Positions 1 through 8,038 of a stretch of DNA of 20,609 nucleotides are shown here, piece after piece. Source of the DNA: Mariprofundus sp. (lineage in GTDB: Bacteria > Pseudomonadota > Zetaproteobacteria > Mariprofundales > Mariprofundaceae). The stretch is taken from NCBI GenBank assembly GCA_015485035.1, contig WFUI01000226.1, positions 1 to 20,609 of the forward strand, in the 5' to 3' direction. Numbering within the stretch: the stretch's first letter is position 1; the number at the start of each line of letters is the position of its first letter. Below the pieces are notes generated by a model. It was not told where the DNA came from, ran no database searches, and was given only the letters and a program-made list of their open reading frames with translations. Both the position numbers and the translations under genes were made by a program.

Positions 1-113
1 AGTGCACGCGCCCTGCCCCACGGGCTGTCTGCTCCCACCACGCCATCACCTCGGCGTGCCAGTGCAGCTTCCATCGCATCAAAAGAACGGCGAAACGCCT
101 GACGATCAATCAT
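1..113 (-). CDS. serS: Seryl-tRNA synthetase, N-terminal fragment (runs off the window)
   Basis: Class II synthetase that charges tRNA(Ser) with serine in the cytoplasm. Only 37 codons are present because the gene runs off the left edge. The ATG lies inside the last codons of gyrA (the two frames overlap by 8 bases), so it is probably translated by coupling to gyrA. The peptide starts [20 protein letters not shown] and continues RGDG. This lines up without gaps on the usual SerS start (M-L-D-x-x-x-x-R ... A-x-x-x-x-L-A-R-R-G, with the ARRG block at residues 19-22). That region begins the N-terminal domain that carries the tRNA-binding coiled coil. The identification rests on this short N-terminal match alone; the catalytic domain is outside the window. 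Confidence 0.75.
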   Translation of the reverse strand, partial: MIDRQAFRRSFDAMEAALARRGDGVVGADSPWGRARA

Positions 114-2589
114 CAACGGCCTCGCTGTCGGCATCCGCACTATCTTCCAGCGCATCATCTTCCTGTTTTTCCGCTACCCGCACGGCGCCGATGACCCGTT
201 CGTTGTCTGCCACCCCGAACAGTTTCACACCCTGAGTATTACGGCCAATCACCGACACGTCATCCATCTTGATGCGCACCAGACGCCCGGTATCGGTCAT
301 CATCATCACCTGATCTTTATCGAGCACCAGCAGCGCACCGATCATGGCACCGTTGCGTCCGCCGGTCTTGAGCGTGAATACGCCCTGGCCGCCGCGTTTC
401 TGCACATTATATTCAGATACCGATGTGCGTTTGCCAAAACCGTTCTCTGACACAGCCAGCAAGGTGGCCCGGTCAGAAACCAGCGTCATCGAAATCAGCC
501 GTTCACCTTTAGCCATGCGCATGCCGGTGACGCCACGCGTGCTGCGCCCCATCGGGCGGACATCCGATTCAGAAAAACGAATCGCCTTACCATTGCTGGC
601 GCACAGCATGATATCCTGATCGCCATTGGATACGACTACGCCAATCAGACCATCATCATCGTCAATCTTGATAGCGATAATGCCATTGGCACGAATATTC
701 TGATATTCAGTTAACTTGGTCTTCTTGATCACACCATTCTTCGTTGCCATAACGATATAATGACCTTCATCAAATTCGCGAATCGCCAGCGTGGCAGAAA
801 TCTTTTCACCTTTTTCGACCGGCAACAGATTCACCAGCGCCTTGCCGCGCGCTGCACGTCCGGCCTGCGGCACTTCATACACTTTCTTGCGGAATACACG
901 GCCACGATCCGAGAAGAACAGCAGATAATCATGCGTCGATGCCACCATCAACTGAGTCACGAAATCTTCTTCCTTGGTGGTCATGGCTGTCTTGCCCTTG
1001 CCGCCGCGGCGCTGGGCGCGGTAGAGCGAAGTCGCGTTGCGTTTGATATAACCTTCGCTGGAAATGGTCACCACCATATCCTCTTCGGTAATCAGGTCTT
1101 CGACCGACAGTTCCGCCGTTTCATCCATAATTTCGGAACGTCGAGGATCAGCATATTTATCACGAACGGCTTCCAGTTCTTCCACAATCACGCCCATGAG
1201 CAGTTTTTCGTCAGCCAGAATCGCTTTCAGGTGGGAGATTAATTTCTGGATTTCGTCGAACTCAGCCTGAATCTTGCCACGCTCGAGCCCGGTCAAACGA
1301 TGCAGACGCATATCGAGAATAGCCTGCGACTGCTTATCCGATAATCCGAAGCGATCCATCAAGCCGGCTTTTGCTTCAGCCGGAGTCTGGCTGGCACGGA
1401 TCAGCTTGATGACTTCATCAATATTATCCAGCGCAATCAATAACCCTTCGAGGATATGAGCGCGTGCTTCAGCCTTGGCCAGATCGAACAGGCAGCGGCG
1501 CGTCACGACCTGACGCCGGTGGTCGAGGAAATGCAACAACAGCTCACGTACGCCACACAGCTTGGGCTGACCGTCCACCAGCGCCAGCATATTACAGCCG
1601 AAATTACACTGTAGCTGGGTATGCTTATACAGGTTGTTGAGTATCACTTCGGGGATTTCGTTCTTCTTCAGTTCGATGGCGATGCGCATGCCGTCACGAT
1701 CGGATTCGTCACGCAGATCGGAAATACCTTCAAGCTTTTTATCGCGCACCATATGGGCGATATTTTCGATCAGATTGGCTTTATTCACCTGATACGGCAG
1801 TTCGGTAATGATCAGCGATTCGCGCTTGGTGCGCGGGTGAATTTCCACCATCGCCCTGGCTCGCATGGTGACCGAACCTCGACCACTGATGAATGCCTGC
1901 TGCATACCCTTGCGACCATAAATAAAGCCACCGGTAGGAAAATCGGGGCCGGGCATAATCTGCATTAACTCATCATCATCAATATCGGGGTTGCCAACCA
2001 ACGCGATACAGGCATTGATGGCTTCGCCCAGATTATGCGGCGGAATATTGGTAGCCATACCCACGGCAATACCCTGCGACCCATTGACCAGCAGGTTGGG
2101 GTATTTGGCCGGTAGCACTTTTGGTTCTTTCAGCGATTCATCATAGTTGGGGGCGAAATCAACAGTATTTTTATCAATATCGGCCAGCAATTCAGCCGCT
2201 ACCCTGCTCATGCGCGCTTCTGTGTACCGCATGGCTGCCGGCGAATCACCATCGACCGAACCGAAATTACCCTGCCCGTCAATCAACAGGTGGCGCATAC
2301 TCCACGGCTGCGCCATACGCACCATGGCATCATATACGGCGGTATCGCCATGTGGATGATATTTACCAATCACATCACCGACCACTCGAGCCGACTTCTT
2401 GAACGGTTTATCGTGCGTACAACCCAGATCCTGCATGGCATACAGAATGCGCCGATGCACCGGTTTCAGACCATCACGCGCATCAGGCAACGCACGCCCG
2501 ACGATCACGCTCATGGCATAATCAAGATATGAGCGTTTCATCTCATCTTCGATCAGAACGGGTACAGCAGGATTCAGTGTTTCTTCCAT
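106..2589 (-). CDS. gyrA: DNA gyrase subunit A
   Basis: Breakage-reunion subunit of DNA gyrase (A2B2), which introduces negative supercoils using ATP bound by GyrB. The protein has 827 residues. The winged-helix region carries the quinolone-determining segment [10 protein letters not shown], with Thr83 and Asp87 in E. coli numbering. Thr at 83 is a normal variant in several species and is not by itself evidence of resistance. The catalytic tyrosine is Tyr122 in AAMRYTE. The GyrA box QRRGGKG at about 526-532 opens the C-terminal DNA-wrapping beta-pinwheel, and the protein ends in an acidic tail. The start ATG has AGAGG about 8 bases upstream. tRNA-Arg lies 36 bases upstream on the same strand, and serS starts inside its 3' end. 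No gyrA-specific promoter is visible in the 36-base gap, so transcription probably begins upstream of the tRNA. Confidence 0.98.
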   Translation of the reverse strand: MEETLNPAVPVLIEDEMKRSYLDYAMSVIVGRALPDARDGLKPVHRRILYAMQDLGCTHDKPFKKSARVVGDVIGKYHPHGDTAVYDAMVRMAQPWSMRHLLIDGQGNFGSVDGDSPAAMRYTEARMSRVAAELLADIDKNTVDFAPNYDESLKEPKVLPAKYPNLLVNGSQGIAVGMATNIPPHNLGEAINACIALVGNPDIDDDELMQIMPGPDFPTGGFIYGRKGMQQAFISGRGSVTMRARAMVEIHPRTKRESLIITELPYQVNKANLIENIAHMVRDKKLEGISDLRDESDRDGMRIAIELKKNEIPEVILNNLYKHTQLQCNFGCNMLALVDGQPKLCGVRELLLHFLDHRRQVVTRRCLFDLAKAEARAHILEGLLIALDNIDEVIKLIRASQTPAEAKAGLMDRFGLSDKQSQAILDMRLHRLTGLERGKIQAEFDEIQKLISHLKAILADEKLLMGVIVEELEAVRDKYADPRRSEIMDETAELSVEDLITEEDMVVTISSEGYIKRNATSLYRAQRRGGKGKTAMTTKEEDFVTQLMVASTHDYLLFFSDRGRVFRKKVYEVPQAGRAARGKALVNLLPVEKGEKISATLAIREFDEGHYIVMATKNGVIKKTKLTEYQNIRANGIIAIKIDDDDGLIGVVVSNGDQDIMLCASNGKAIRFSESDVRPMGRSTRGVTGMRMAKGERLISMTLVSDRATLLAVSENGFGKRTSVSEYNVQKRGGQGVFTLKTGGRNGAMIGALLVLDKDQVMMMTDTGRLVRIKMDDVSVIGRNTQGVKLFGVADNERVIGAVRVAEKQEDDALEDSADADSEAVDD

Positions 2590-2625
2590 GGTTTAACCTC
2601 TGTTGGTGATACAATATTATTCAAC

Positions 2626-2702
2626 TGGTGCCCTCGACACGATTCGAACGTGTGGCCTGCCGCTTAGGAGGCGGCCGCTCTATCCAGCTGAGCTACGAGG
2701 GC
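2626..2702 (-). tRNA. tRNA-Arg (anticodon CCT)
   Basis: A 77-base cloverleaf with encoded 3' CCA. The acceptor stem is GCCCTCG paired with CGAGGGC. The D arm has GCTCAGCTGGATAGAGC. The anticodon stem GCCGC/GCGGC closes the loop CTCCTAA, giving anticodon CCT, which reads the rare arginine codon AGG. The T arm contains GTTCGAATC. It lies between apt and gyrA on the same strand, 36 bases before gyrA, so it could be processed from a shared transcript. Confidence 0.97.
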
Positions 2703-2816
2703 TAACGGGGCTCAGACTTCATCACTCCCGTAGTATGAAACAGCTTTCGAACCATAGCGTTTTCAAAGCCGGTCTGCACGATGAATTACGCAAAAAAGTT
2801 TAACGGGAAAATCATC

Positions 2817-3344
2817 TTATTCATAACACAACAGACTATGAACATTGACATCAGCCAGTGCTTCTTTCCCATTCAGAAATGACAGCTCGATTACAAACAG
2901 ACAGGCATCGACTTCTGCCCCCAGCTTCCGCACCAGCTGAACCGTTGCAGCAGCTGTACCACCGGTAGCCAGCAGATCATCCACCACGACAACCTTGTGG
3001 CCGGCTGATAAAGCATCACGATGTATTTCCAGACGATCCATGCCATATTCCAGTTCATATTCAACGCTGTGAACATTGGCTGGAAGTTTGCCGGGTTTTC
3101 GCACAGTAACCAGGCCCAGGCCCAGCTGCTGGGCCAGAGCTGCACCAAAAATAAATCCTCTCGACTCAATGCCGACGATAGCGTCCACATCACTCCCGAC
3201 ATGGCATGCAAGTTCAGATACGACAGCGGAAAATGCCTCGCCATTGGCCAGTAGCGGTGTGATGTCTTTGAACACAATTCCGGGTTTGGGAAAGTCAGGC
3301 ACATCGCGAATGCAGTCCTGCCACCAATTCAGTGTGTCTATCAT
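2817..3344 (-). CDS. apt: Adenine phosphoribosyltransferase
   Basis: Purine salvage enzyme that makes AMP and pyrophosphate from adenine and PRPP in the cytoplasm. Its 175 residues match the family length. The N-terminal segment FPKPGIVFKDITPLL (about 18-32) is typical of APRT. The PRPP-binding loop is VVVVDDLLATGGTA (118-131), with its acidic pair and TGGTA turn. IESRGFIFG (59-67) is the usual substrate-pocket segment. The ATG shares one base with the TGA of the sigma factor gene upstream (TGATG), so the two are translationally coupled. An APRT directly downstream of an rpoS-type gene is not the standard E. coli arrangement. No terminator is evident in the 114 bases before tRNA-Arg. Confidence 0.96.
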   Translation of the reverse strand: MIDTLNWWQDCIRDVPDFPKPGIVFKDITPLLANGEAFSAVVSELACHVGSDVDAIVGIESRGFIFGAALAQQLGLGLVTVRKPGKLPANVHSVEYELEYGMDRLEIHRDALSAGHKVVVVDDLLATGGTAAATVQLVRKLGAEVDACLFVIELSFLNGKEALADVNVHSLLCYE

Positions 3345-4189
3345 CAGATAATTTCCTCAAAACTTATATTTTCGTGTTCAACCATGTTGCGCAACTTTTT
3401 CAGTGCCGTCATCTGAATTTGCCGGATACGTTCGCGTGTTACCCCCATGTGTTCGCCAATTTTCTCAAGCGTCCACGGGTCATGTACATCCCCCAAACCA
3501 TAACGTAAACGGACAACGTCACACTCCTTGGCTGTCAGTTTAGTCATCCACTTCCGAAGCAATTCATTGCGCTGATCATCACCCAGACTGTCGCCGGGGA
3601 TGCTGCCCTGCTCATCAGGGGTAACATCATACAAGGTAAAATCACCATCCGTGTGCAGAATCGCATCGGCGCTCTCTGTGCCAATTGATGTCATTAGCAA
3701 CGTATGTACCCGTGCAACCGGGATATCCATCGAGTTGGCGATTTCCTGTTCTGTCGGCTCCCGACCAAGTGAAACGCGCAACTGGGCCGTATGACTCAAC
3801 ACGGTATTGAATTCCTTGGCAACATGAACAGGCACGCGGATGGTACGGGACTGATTCATAATTGCCCGCTCCACGGATTGCCGGATCCACCATGTTGCAT
3901 ATGTGGAAAAACGGCAGCCATGAGCAATATCGAATTTTTCAACGGCGCGCATTAAACCCAGGTTTCCCTCTTCAATCAAATCACTCAACGCCAGTTTACG
4001 ACCCTGATAACGCCTGGCAATTTTTACAACCAGTCGAAGATTGCACTGAATCATATATTGGCGAGCTTTATCATCTCCCTGCGAAATTCGTTTAGACAGT
4101 TCGATCTCTTGTTCAGCAGTCAGCAAATCATAGCGTGAAATCTCACGCATATAAATCGCTATCGGCTCCATGCTGGAACGATTACTCAT
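3344..4189 (-). CDS. rpoS: RNA polymerase sigma factor, RpoS type
   Basis: Sigma-70 family factor of group 2 size (281 residues) that directs RNA polymerase to a subset of promoters. Region 1.2 is at about 7-39 (MEPIAIYMREISRYDLLTAE). Region 2 spans about 42-113 and includes DLIEEGNLGLMRAVEKFD and STYATWWIRQSVERAIMNQ. Region 3 is about 114-200. Region 4 holds the helix-turn-helix TLEKIGEHMGVTRERIRQIQ at about 240-259. There is no long N-terminal region 1.1, which argues against RpoD. Placement next to nlpD and pcm supports RpoS over RpoH or another group 2 sigma. The spacing before the ATG lacks a clear Shine-Dalgarno sequence. In E. coli rpoS is also transcribed from inside nlpD, and the same could hold here. 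Its stop overlaps the apt start by one base. Confidence 0.85.
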   Translation of the reverse strand: MSNRSSMEPIAIYMREISRYDLLTAEQEIELSKRISQGDDKARQYMIQCNLRLVVKIARRYQGRKLALSDLIEEGNLGLMRAVEKFDIAHGCRFSTYATWWIRQSVERAIMNQSRTIRVPVHVAKEFNTVLSHTAQLRVSLGREPTEQEIANSMDIPVARVHTLLMTSIGTESADAILHTDGDFTLYDVTPDEQGSIPGDSLGDDQRNELLRKWMTKLTAKECDVVRLRYGLGDVHDPWTLEKIGEHMGVTRERIRQIQMTALKKLRNMVEHENISFEEII

Positions 4190-4265
4190 CAGTATTTGCG
4201 ATCAAAATAACATCCTTCGCACAACCGGGAGAAATATTCAGGGCAATCATAGTTCAACTATCTTT

Positions 4266-5030
4266 TTAATGCGGCAAATAGGCAAGTGGATTTACCGGGG
4301 TACTGCCCTGCCTGACCTCAAAATGCAGATGTGGTCCGCTGGCCCTTCCTGTGTGACCCACCCTGCCAATCACATCACCTGCACGTACCTTTGTCCCTTT
4401 TCTTACCAACATTCGCTGGTTATGCCCATAGGCAGTAAACAGATTTTTTCCATGTCTGATGATGATCAGCTTGCCATATCCACTGAGGCGGGAATCCGCA
4501 TACACCACTTCACCTGAAGCCGCAGCATGCACCGGTGTGCCCTCCCTGGCGTTTATGTCAATGCCATCATGCATGCGACTGCCCCTGCGCCCGAATTTAC
4601 TGGTTACAGTCCCTTTGACAGGCCACAATAAACGGCCCGTATACCCTTTTGCTTTCGTCTTATGCGCCGATTTCGAAGCAATCCTCTTTTTATGCACCGT
4701 GCGGTGCTTCTTCGGAGGCGCTTTTGAAATACTTCTTATTTTGCCTGCAGTCGGATCATGGCTCAGTGGTGCCTGGCGATCAATATACAGGCGCTGTCCG
4801 ATATAGATTCGATAGGGATAGGAAATATGGTTCCGTCTGGCTATGAGACGATAGTTAATTCCGAATTTTTTGCCAATACTGTATAAAGTATCATTGGCTC
4901 TGACATAACGAATAACAGGTTTATGGCTGTGTGCGGTAGCGGATATTGAGTGGCGAGGCAGGCTGGTTGAGTAACAACCGGCAGTAGCCATCAGGATAAC
5001 GAGACAAAGTAACCGGCTGATCAGACCCAC
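4266..5030 (-). CDS. nlpD: NlpD-like lipoprotein with LysM and M23 peptidase domains
   Basis: Murein hydrolase or hydrolase activator in the outer-membrane/periplasm compartment. I place the start at a GTG (5028-5030): from there the protein (254 residues) opens with a short lipoprotein signal peptide ending MATAGC, putting the lipid-bearing cysteine at residue 19. The reading frame is open further upstream to an ATG at 5081, but that would put a Cys/Arg-rich stretch before the signal. A LysM domain at about 40-84 (RYVRANDTLYSIGKKFG) binds peptidoglycan. A basic linker follows, then a LytM/M23 domain from about 134. Zinc-ligand positions look intact: His154 and Asp158 in HDGID, and the HLH motif at 234-236, with another histidine at 203. 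In E. coli NlpD these positions are degenerate. The start overlaps the end of yqaA by 10 bases. Confidence 0.88.
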   Translation of the reverse strand: MGLISRLLCLVILMATAGCYSTSLPRHSISATAHSHKPVIRYVRANDTLYSIGKKFGINYRLIARRNHISYPYRIYIGQRLYIDRQAPLSHDPTAGKIRSISKAPPKKHRTVHKKRIASKSAHKTKAKGYTGRLLWPVKGTVTSKFGRRGSRMHDGIDINAREGTPVHAAASGEVVYADSRLSGYGKLIIIRHGKNLFTAYGHNQRMLVRKGTKVRAGDVIGRVGHTGRASGPHLHFEVRQGSTPVNPLAYLPH

Positions 5031-5632
5031 AACAGGACAAACCCTCCAATAACAGCCACAGCCACGACCACGGTCAACCATTCAAAATACTGCTCCACCC
5101 ATCCACGCAACCGCTTGCCGCCCCACCGCAATAATGCCGCTTCCAGGTAAAAGCGTGTGCCTCTGGAAACAAGCGCAGCAGCCAGAAAGGCAGGAAAAGA
5201 CAGGCCGAAAGCGCCGGCCGCTATGGTAAATACCTTGAAAGGAATGGGTGAAAAGCCGGCAATGAGTATCATGACTACGCCATACTCTACAAACCATTGT
5301 TGTACATGATGAAAGGTATCCATGGCATTATAAAATTCCATGACAGGCAGTGCAACAGCGGTAAACAGAAACATACCGATACCGTAACCAATCGCAGCAC
5401 CTACGACAGAACCGGCAGTGGATAATGCAGCAAATCGAAAAGCAGCATCCGGGCGACCAAGCGCCAGTGCGATCAGCAGGATGTCAGGTGGAATCGGAAA
5501 TACACTGGCTTCAATTACAGCGATGACGAAAAGGGCCCGGCCGGCATTCGGGTGATCTGCCCATGACAGTGTCCAGTGATATAACCTTCGTAACCAGAAT
5601 ACGGCTGAAGGTTGATTGCTTGAATCAGTGAT
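5021..5632 (-). CDS. YqaA-family (DedA-related) inner-membrane protein, apparent ATC start
   Basis: Integral membrane protein of the SNARE-associated/DedA-related YqaA group; the molecular function of this branch is not settled. The frame between the stops at 5636-5638 and 5021-5023 is entirely open and encodes about 203 residues from an ATC at 5630-5632. Conserved features run through the whole length: LRRLYHWTLSWA near the N-terminus, VIEASVFPIPPDILLIALAL, AGFSPIPFKVFTIAAGAFG in the re-entrant region, and VSRGTRFYLEAALLRWGG before the last helix. The first ATG, GTG or TTG in frame is the ATG at 5372-5374, which would remove 86 residues including FPIPPD. The ATC follows AAAGGGG (5639-5645) by six bases and overlaps the pcm stop. 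The gene sits between pcm and nlpD, a placement seen for yqaA in other proteobacteria. Confidence 0.82.
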   Translation of the reverse strand: MTDSSNQPSAVFWLRRLYHWTLSWADHPNAGRALFVIAVIEASVFPIPPDILLIALALGRPDAAFRFAALSTAGSVVGAAIGYGIGMFLFTAVALPVMEFYNAMDTFHHVQQWFVEYGVVMILIAGFSPIPFKVFTIAAGAFGLSFPAFLAAALVSRGTRFYLEAALLRWGGKRLRGWVEQYFEWLTVVVAVAVIGGFVLLWV

Positions 5633-6293
5633 GGTTCACCCCTTTCAGTAATGGGACAAATGTGCATGCATCAAAATACTCTTCCGTAATGATGTGCGCC
5701 TGCTTGCGACGACGAACCAGGCGATGCGTTCCACTTTTACCTTCAGGCAACAGCAATACACCTCCCGGTTTTAACTGCTGCAACCATAAATCAGAAGCAA
5801 AGCCTCCGGCAGTAACAATAATTGCATCAAAGGGTGCATATTCTTCCCAGCCTTCAAGCCCGTCACCGCATTTCAGCATAACGTTGGCATGGCGCGCCAT
5901 TCTCAGGTTTTGTCTTGCCCGTCGGTGCAATGCCTCAATACGTTCGATACTGTAAACCCTGCGGCAAAGCCGCGAGAGCACCGCCGTTTGGTAGCCGCAA
6001 CCCGTACCAATTTCCAGCACGCGTTCATTCCCTTTCAATTCAAGCAACTGGGTCATACGCGCAACCATATAAGGCTGGGAAATGGTCTGGCCGCAGCCAA
6101 TCGGCAAGGCGCAGTCCTGATAGGCCCGCGCAGCAAGAGCAGAATCAACGAATATGTGCCGGGGTACCGACAACATAGCTGCAAGTACCCGCTTATCATT
6201 AATGCCTCTGGCTATGAGCTGCTCATTAACCATGCGTTGACGTGGCCGGTCAAACGAAGGCTTCGTATGCTCAGGCATCAGATGATTATTCAC
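5625..6293 (-). CDS. pcm: Protein-L-isoaspartate O-methyltransferase
   Basis: Repairs aged proteins by methylating L-isoaspartyl residues with S-adenosylmethionine. The protein has 222 residues, slightly longer than the roughly 208 of E. coli. The GTG start is supported by GGGGAG eight bases upstream; an ATG five codons later (6276-6278) is an alternative. Conserved parts are [16 protein letters not shown] near the N-terminus, the substrate segment [21 protein letters not shown] motif [17 protein letters not shown], the acidic post-motif YSIERI, and [10 protein letters not shown] followed by [12 protein letters not shown]. The gene opens the pcm-yqaA-nlpD-rpoS-apt cluster. surE, the usual upstream partner, is absent; tRNA-Pro lies upstream instead. 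Its stop lies just past the apparent yqaA start, so the two genes overlap by eight bases. Confidence 0.96.
   Translation of the reverse strand: MNNHLMPEHTKPSFDRPRQRMVNEQLIARGINDKRVLAAMLSVPRHIFVDSALAARAYQDCALPIGCGQTISQPYMVARMTQLLELKGNERVLEIGTGCGYQTAVLSRLCRRVYSIERIEALHRRARQNLRMARHANVMLKCGDGLEGWEEYAPFDAIIVTAGGFASDLWLQQLKPGGVLLLPEGKSGTHRLVRRRKQAHIITEEYFDACTFVPLLKGVNHH
5639..5645 (-). promoter_or_regulatory. Ribosome binding site for yqaA
   Basis: AAAGGGG on the minus strand, six bases before the ATC at 5630-5632 and inside the last codons of pcm. It resembles the AAGGAGGTG anti-SD complement and supports initiation at the ATC. No other in-frame start codon lies near it. Confidence 0.55.
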
Positions 6294-6389
6294 ACTTGGT
6301 GCTCCCCAAATCCGTATGAGCCTTCCCGTTGTTTGTATACGTGCACGCTGTCATACAGAAAAAGCCAAACGTTTATTTATTTTAGAAAA

Positions 6390-6467
<78 letters not shown>

Positions 6468-6550
6468 TTTCAATGGCGATGAAGCATACTTAAAATATCA
6501 GATAATGTAAGAGGTATGCAGGTTCGCTGATTCAGTCAGTTTTTTGGATA

Positions 6551-6922
6551 TTAATCCAGCAATGCAAGAATTTCATTTAATTCCTGCCTGACCTGTTGAA
6601 GAACAGTCTGACTGTCTTTCTTTTCCACAATGCTTTCCAGGTCACCGCTTAGCAAACGTTTCTTTGCCCCGCGAATTGTAAAGTTCAGATCGTACAGTAA
6701 ATGTTTAATCTGAAGAACAGCATACACATCATGATGGCGGTAAAAACGCCGGTTGCCACTTTTCTTAACCGGTTTGAGATGTCTGAATTCGCTTTCCCAG
6801 TAGCGAAGCACATGCGGCTCTACACCACATATATCGCTGACTTCACGAATAGAGAAAAACAGTTTTTCGGGAAGCTCCGGAATCTGTAATCCTGCTTTTT
6901 CCAAAGCCTGTTTCGGATTCAT
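6551..6922 (-). CDS. MerR-family transcriptional regulator
   Basis: Small cytoplasmic DNA-binding protein of 123 residues. The winged helix-turn-helix at about 21-90 is of MerR type: FFSIREVSDICGVEPHVLRY followed by WESEFRHLKP, then NRRFYRHHDVYAVLQIKHLL. A short C-terminal helix (about 95-123) is probably the dimerisation coil. There is no effector domain and no conserved metal-binding cysteine set, so the signal it responds to cannot be read from the sequence. Its ATG overlaps the ihfA stop by four bases, so it is coupled to ihfA. The order ihfA, merR, tRNA-Pro is conserved in many proteobacteria, usually downstream of pheST, but pheST is not here: lolD lies upstream. Confidence 0.93.
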   Translation of the reverse strand: MNPKQALEKAGLQIPELPEKLFFSIREVSDICGVEPHVLRYWESEFRHLKPVKKSGNRRFYRHHDVYAVLQIKHLLYDLNFTIRGAKKRLLSGDLESIVEKKDSQTVLQQVRQELNEILALLD

Positions 6923-7203
6923 TTATCTGTTCCTGCCAATTTCTTTTTCAACAAGGGACTTGCACGAAATGTTACAACTGAGCGCGGGGCGATTGTAATA
7001 TCCATACCTGTTTTGGGATTACGTCCTCGCCTCGCATGTTTCTGGCGAACAATAAAATGACCAAAGCCTGACAGTTTGACGTTTTCACCCTGCTCCAGTG
7101 AATGCCTGATAATATCGAGTGCAGACTGAATGATCTGAGCCGACTCTTTTTTAGTCAGACCGACACGCTCATGAACTATCTTTGCAATCTCAGCTTTGGT
7201 CAC
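6919..7203 (-). CDS. ihfA: Integration host factor subunit alpha
   Basis: DNA-bending nucleoid protein that works as a heterodimer with IHF-beta in transcription, replication and recombination. It has 94 residues. The N-terminal helices are MTKAEIAKIVHERVGLTKKE and SAQIIQSALDIIRHSLEQGE. VKLSGFGHFIVRQKHARRG leads into the DNA-intercalating arm RGRNPKTG with the critical proline at 63, and the C-terminus is TFRASPLLKKKL. The start codon is GTG, preceded by AGGG; no in-frame ATG exists upstream. A good sigma-70 promoter lies 69 to 96 bases upstream. The gene overlaps merR by four bases. Confidence 0.96.
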   Translation of the reverse strand: MTKAEIAKIVHERVGLTKKESAQIIQSALDIIRHSLEQGENVKLSGFGHFIVRQKHARRGRNPKTGMDITIAPRSVVTFRASPLLKKKLAGTDK

Positions 7204-7271
7204 ATTTCCCTGCCCATTAAAATATGAATTAAAACAGTATATTAACTGATCCTGTTAAAAACAATCTATGA

Positions 7272-7299
7272 ATATTAGTAGAACTGACTAATCTGTCAA
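7272..7299 (-). promoter_or_regulatory. Probable sigma-70 promoter of ihfA-merR
   Basis: On the minus strand a perfect -35 box TTGACA (7294-7299) is followed, after a 16-base spacer, by TAATAT (7272-7277) as the -10. The surrounding 145-base lolD-ihfA gap is AT-rich. The position would give a leader of about 60 bases before the GTG of ihfA. The same transcript could run on through tRNA-Pro. Confidence 0.65.
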
Positions 7300-7348
7300 A
7301 GCTTTTTTGAAATAAAAAATCAGCGGCCTAAATAAGCGAAAACCAGAA

Positions 7349-8038
7349 TCAGCCGGGATCAGAAAATAATTGCCCATCGTGTAAACGCAGAAGCCGGTCA
7401 CATGACCTGGCCAAAGATAAGCTGTGTGTGACCATTACAACCGCTGCGTTTTCTTCAATGCACAATTGCTGCAACAGCCCGAATACTTCCTGCGCGGTCT
7501 TTTCGTCGAGGTTGCCTGTAGGCTCGTCGGCCAGCAGCAATCTGGGCCTGGCAACCAGGGAGCGGGCCACAGCAACACGCTGTGCTTCTCCGCCAGACAG
7601 CTTGGCAGGTATATGCTCCGTACGCGCTTCAAGTTGTAAACGTGCAAGCAATTCGCGTCCACGCTGATTTGCATCTGCAGATGACATGCCCTGAACCAGC
7701 AGCGGTAAAACAACATTTTCCAGTGCGGTGAGTTCAGGAATCAGGTGATGAGCCTGATACACAAAGCCGATTTTTTTATTCCGAAGATGGGCCTGGCGGT
7801 TGGAAGCAAGGCCGTGAATCATTTCACCATCCAGTAAAATTTTGCCGGAATCCGGCTGCTCCAGCGTGCCCAGTATTTGCAGCATGGTAGATTTCCCCGA
7901 ACCGGATTCGCCAACAATAGCTAAAAACTCACCCTCATTGAGTTCAAACTCCACCCCCCTTAAAATATGCAATTCTCCGGATGGTGCGGTGAATTGTTTG
8001 TGTAAATCAGACACGGTAAGCAGTGGTGATTTATTCAT
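7349..8038 (-). CDS. lolD: Lipoprotein-releasing ABC transporter ATP-binding protein
   Basis: Cytoplasmic ATPase of the Lol complex, which extracts outer-membrane lipoproteins from the inner membrane and hands them to LolA. I choose the ATG at 8036-8038 (229 residues); a 12-residue upstream extension reads through the end of lolC and has no family features. Walker A is GESGSGKST (about 43-51), the Q-loop lies in FVYQAHHLIPELTALENV, the signature is LSGGEAQRVAVARSL (about 147-161), Walker B is LLLADEPTGNLD (about 167-178), and the switch histidine is in MVTHS (about 205). The start overlaps the lolC/E stop by eight bases, the usual coupling of the two subunits. No lolE follows; the next gene is ihfA. 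Confidence 0.95.
   Translation of the reverse strand: MNKSPLLTVSDLHKQFTAPSGELHILRGVEFELNEGEFLAIVGESGSGKSTMLQILGTLEQPDSGKILLDGEMIHGLASNRQAHLRNKKIGFVYQAHHLIPELTALENVVLPLLVQGMSSADANQRGRELLARLQLEARTEHIPAKLSGGEAQRVAVARSLVARPRLLLADEPTGNLDEKTAQEVFGLLQQLCIEENAAVVMVTHSLSLARSCDRLLRLHDGQLFSDPG

Noticed and set aside
760..1242. Long plus-strand frames inside gyrA
   Set aside because: They are antisense to the strongly conserved gyrase coding frame and have no family features.
2290..2480. Thr83 in GyrA as a quinolone-resistance mutation
   Set aside because: Ser or Thr at this position is normal in wild-type enzymes of different species, and Asp87 is intact. No resistance claim is possible.
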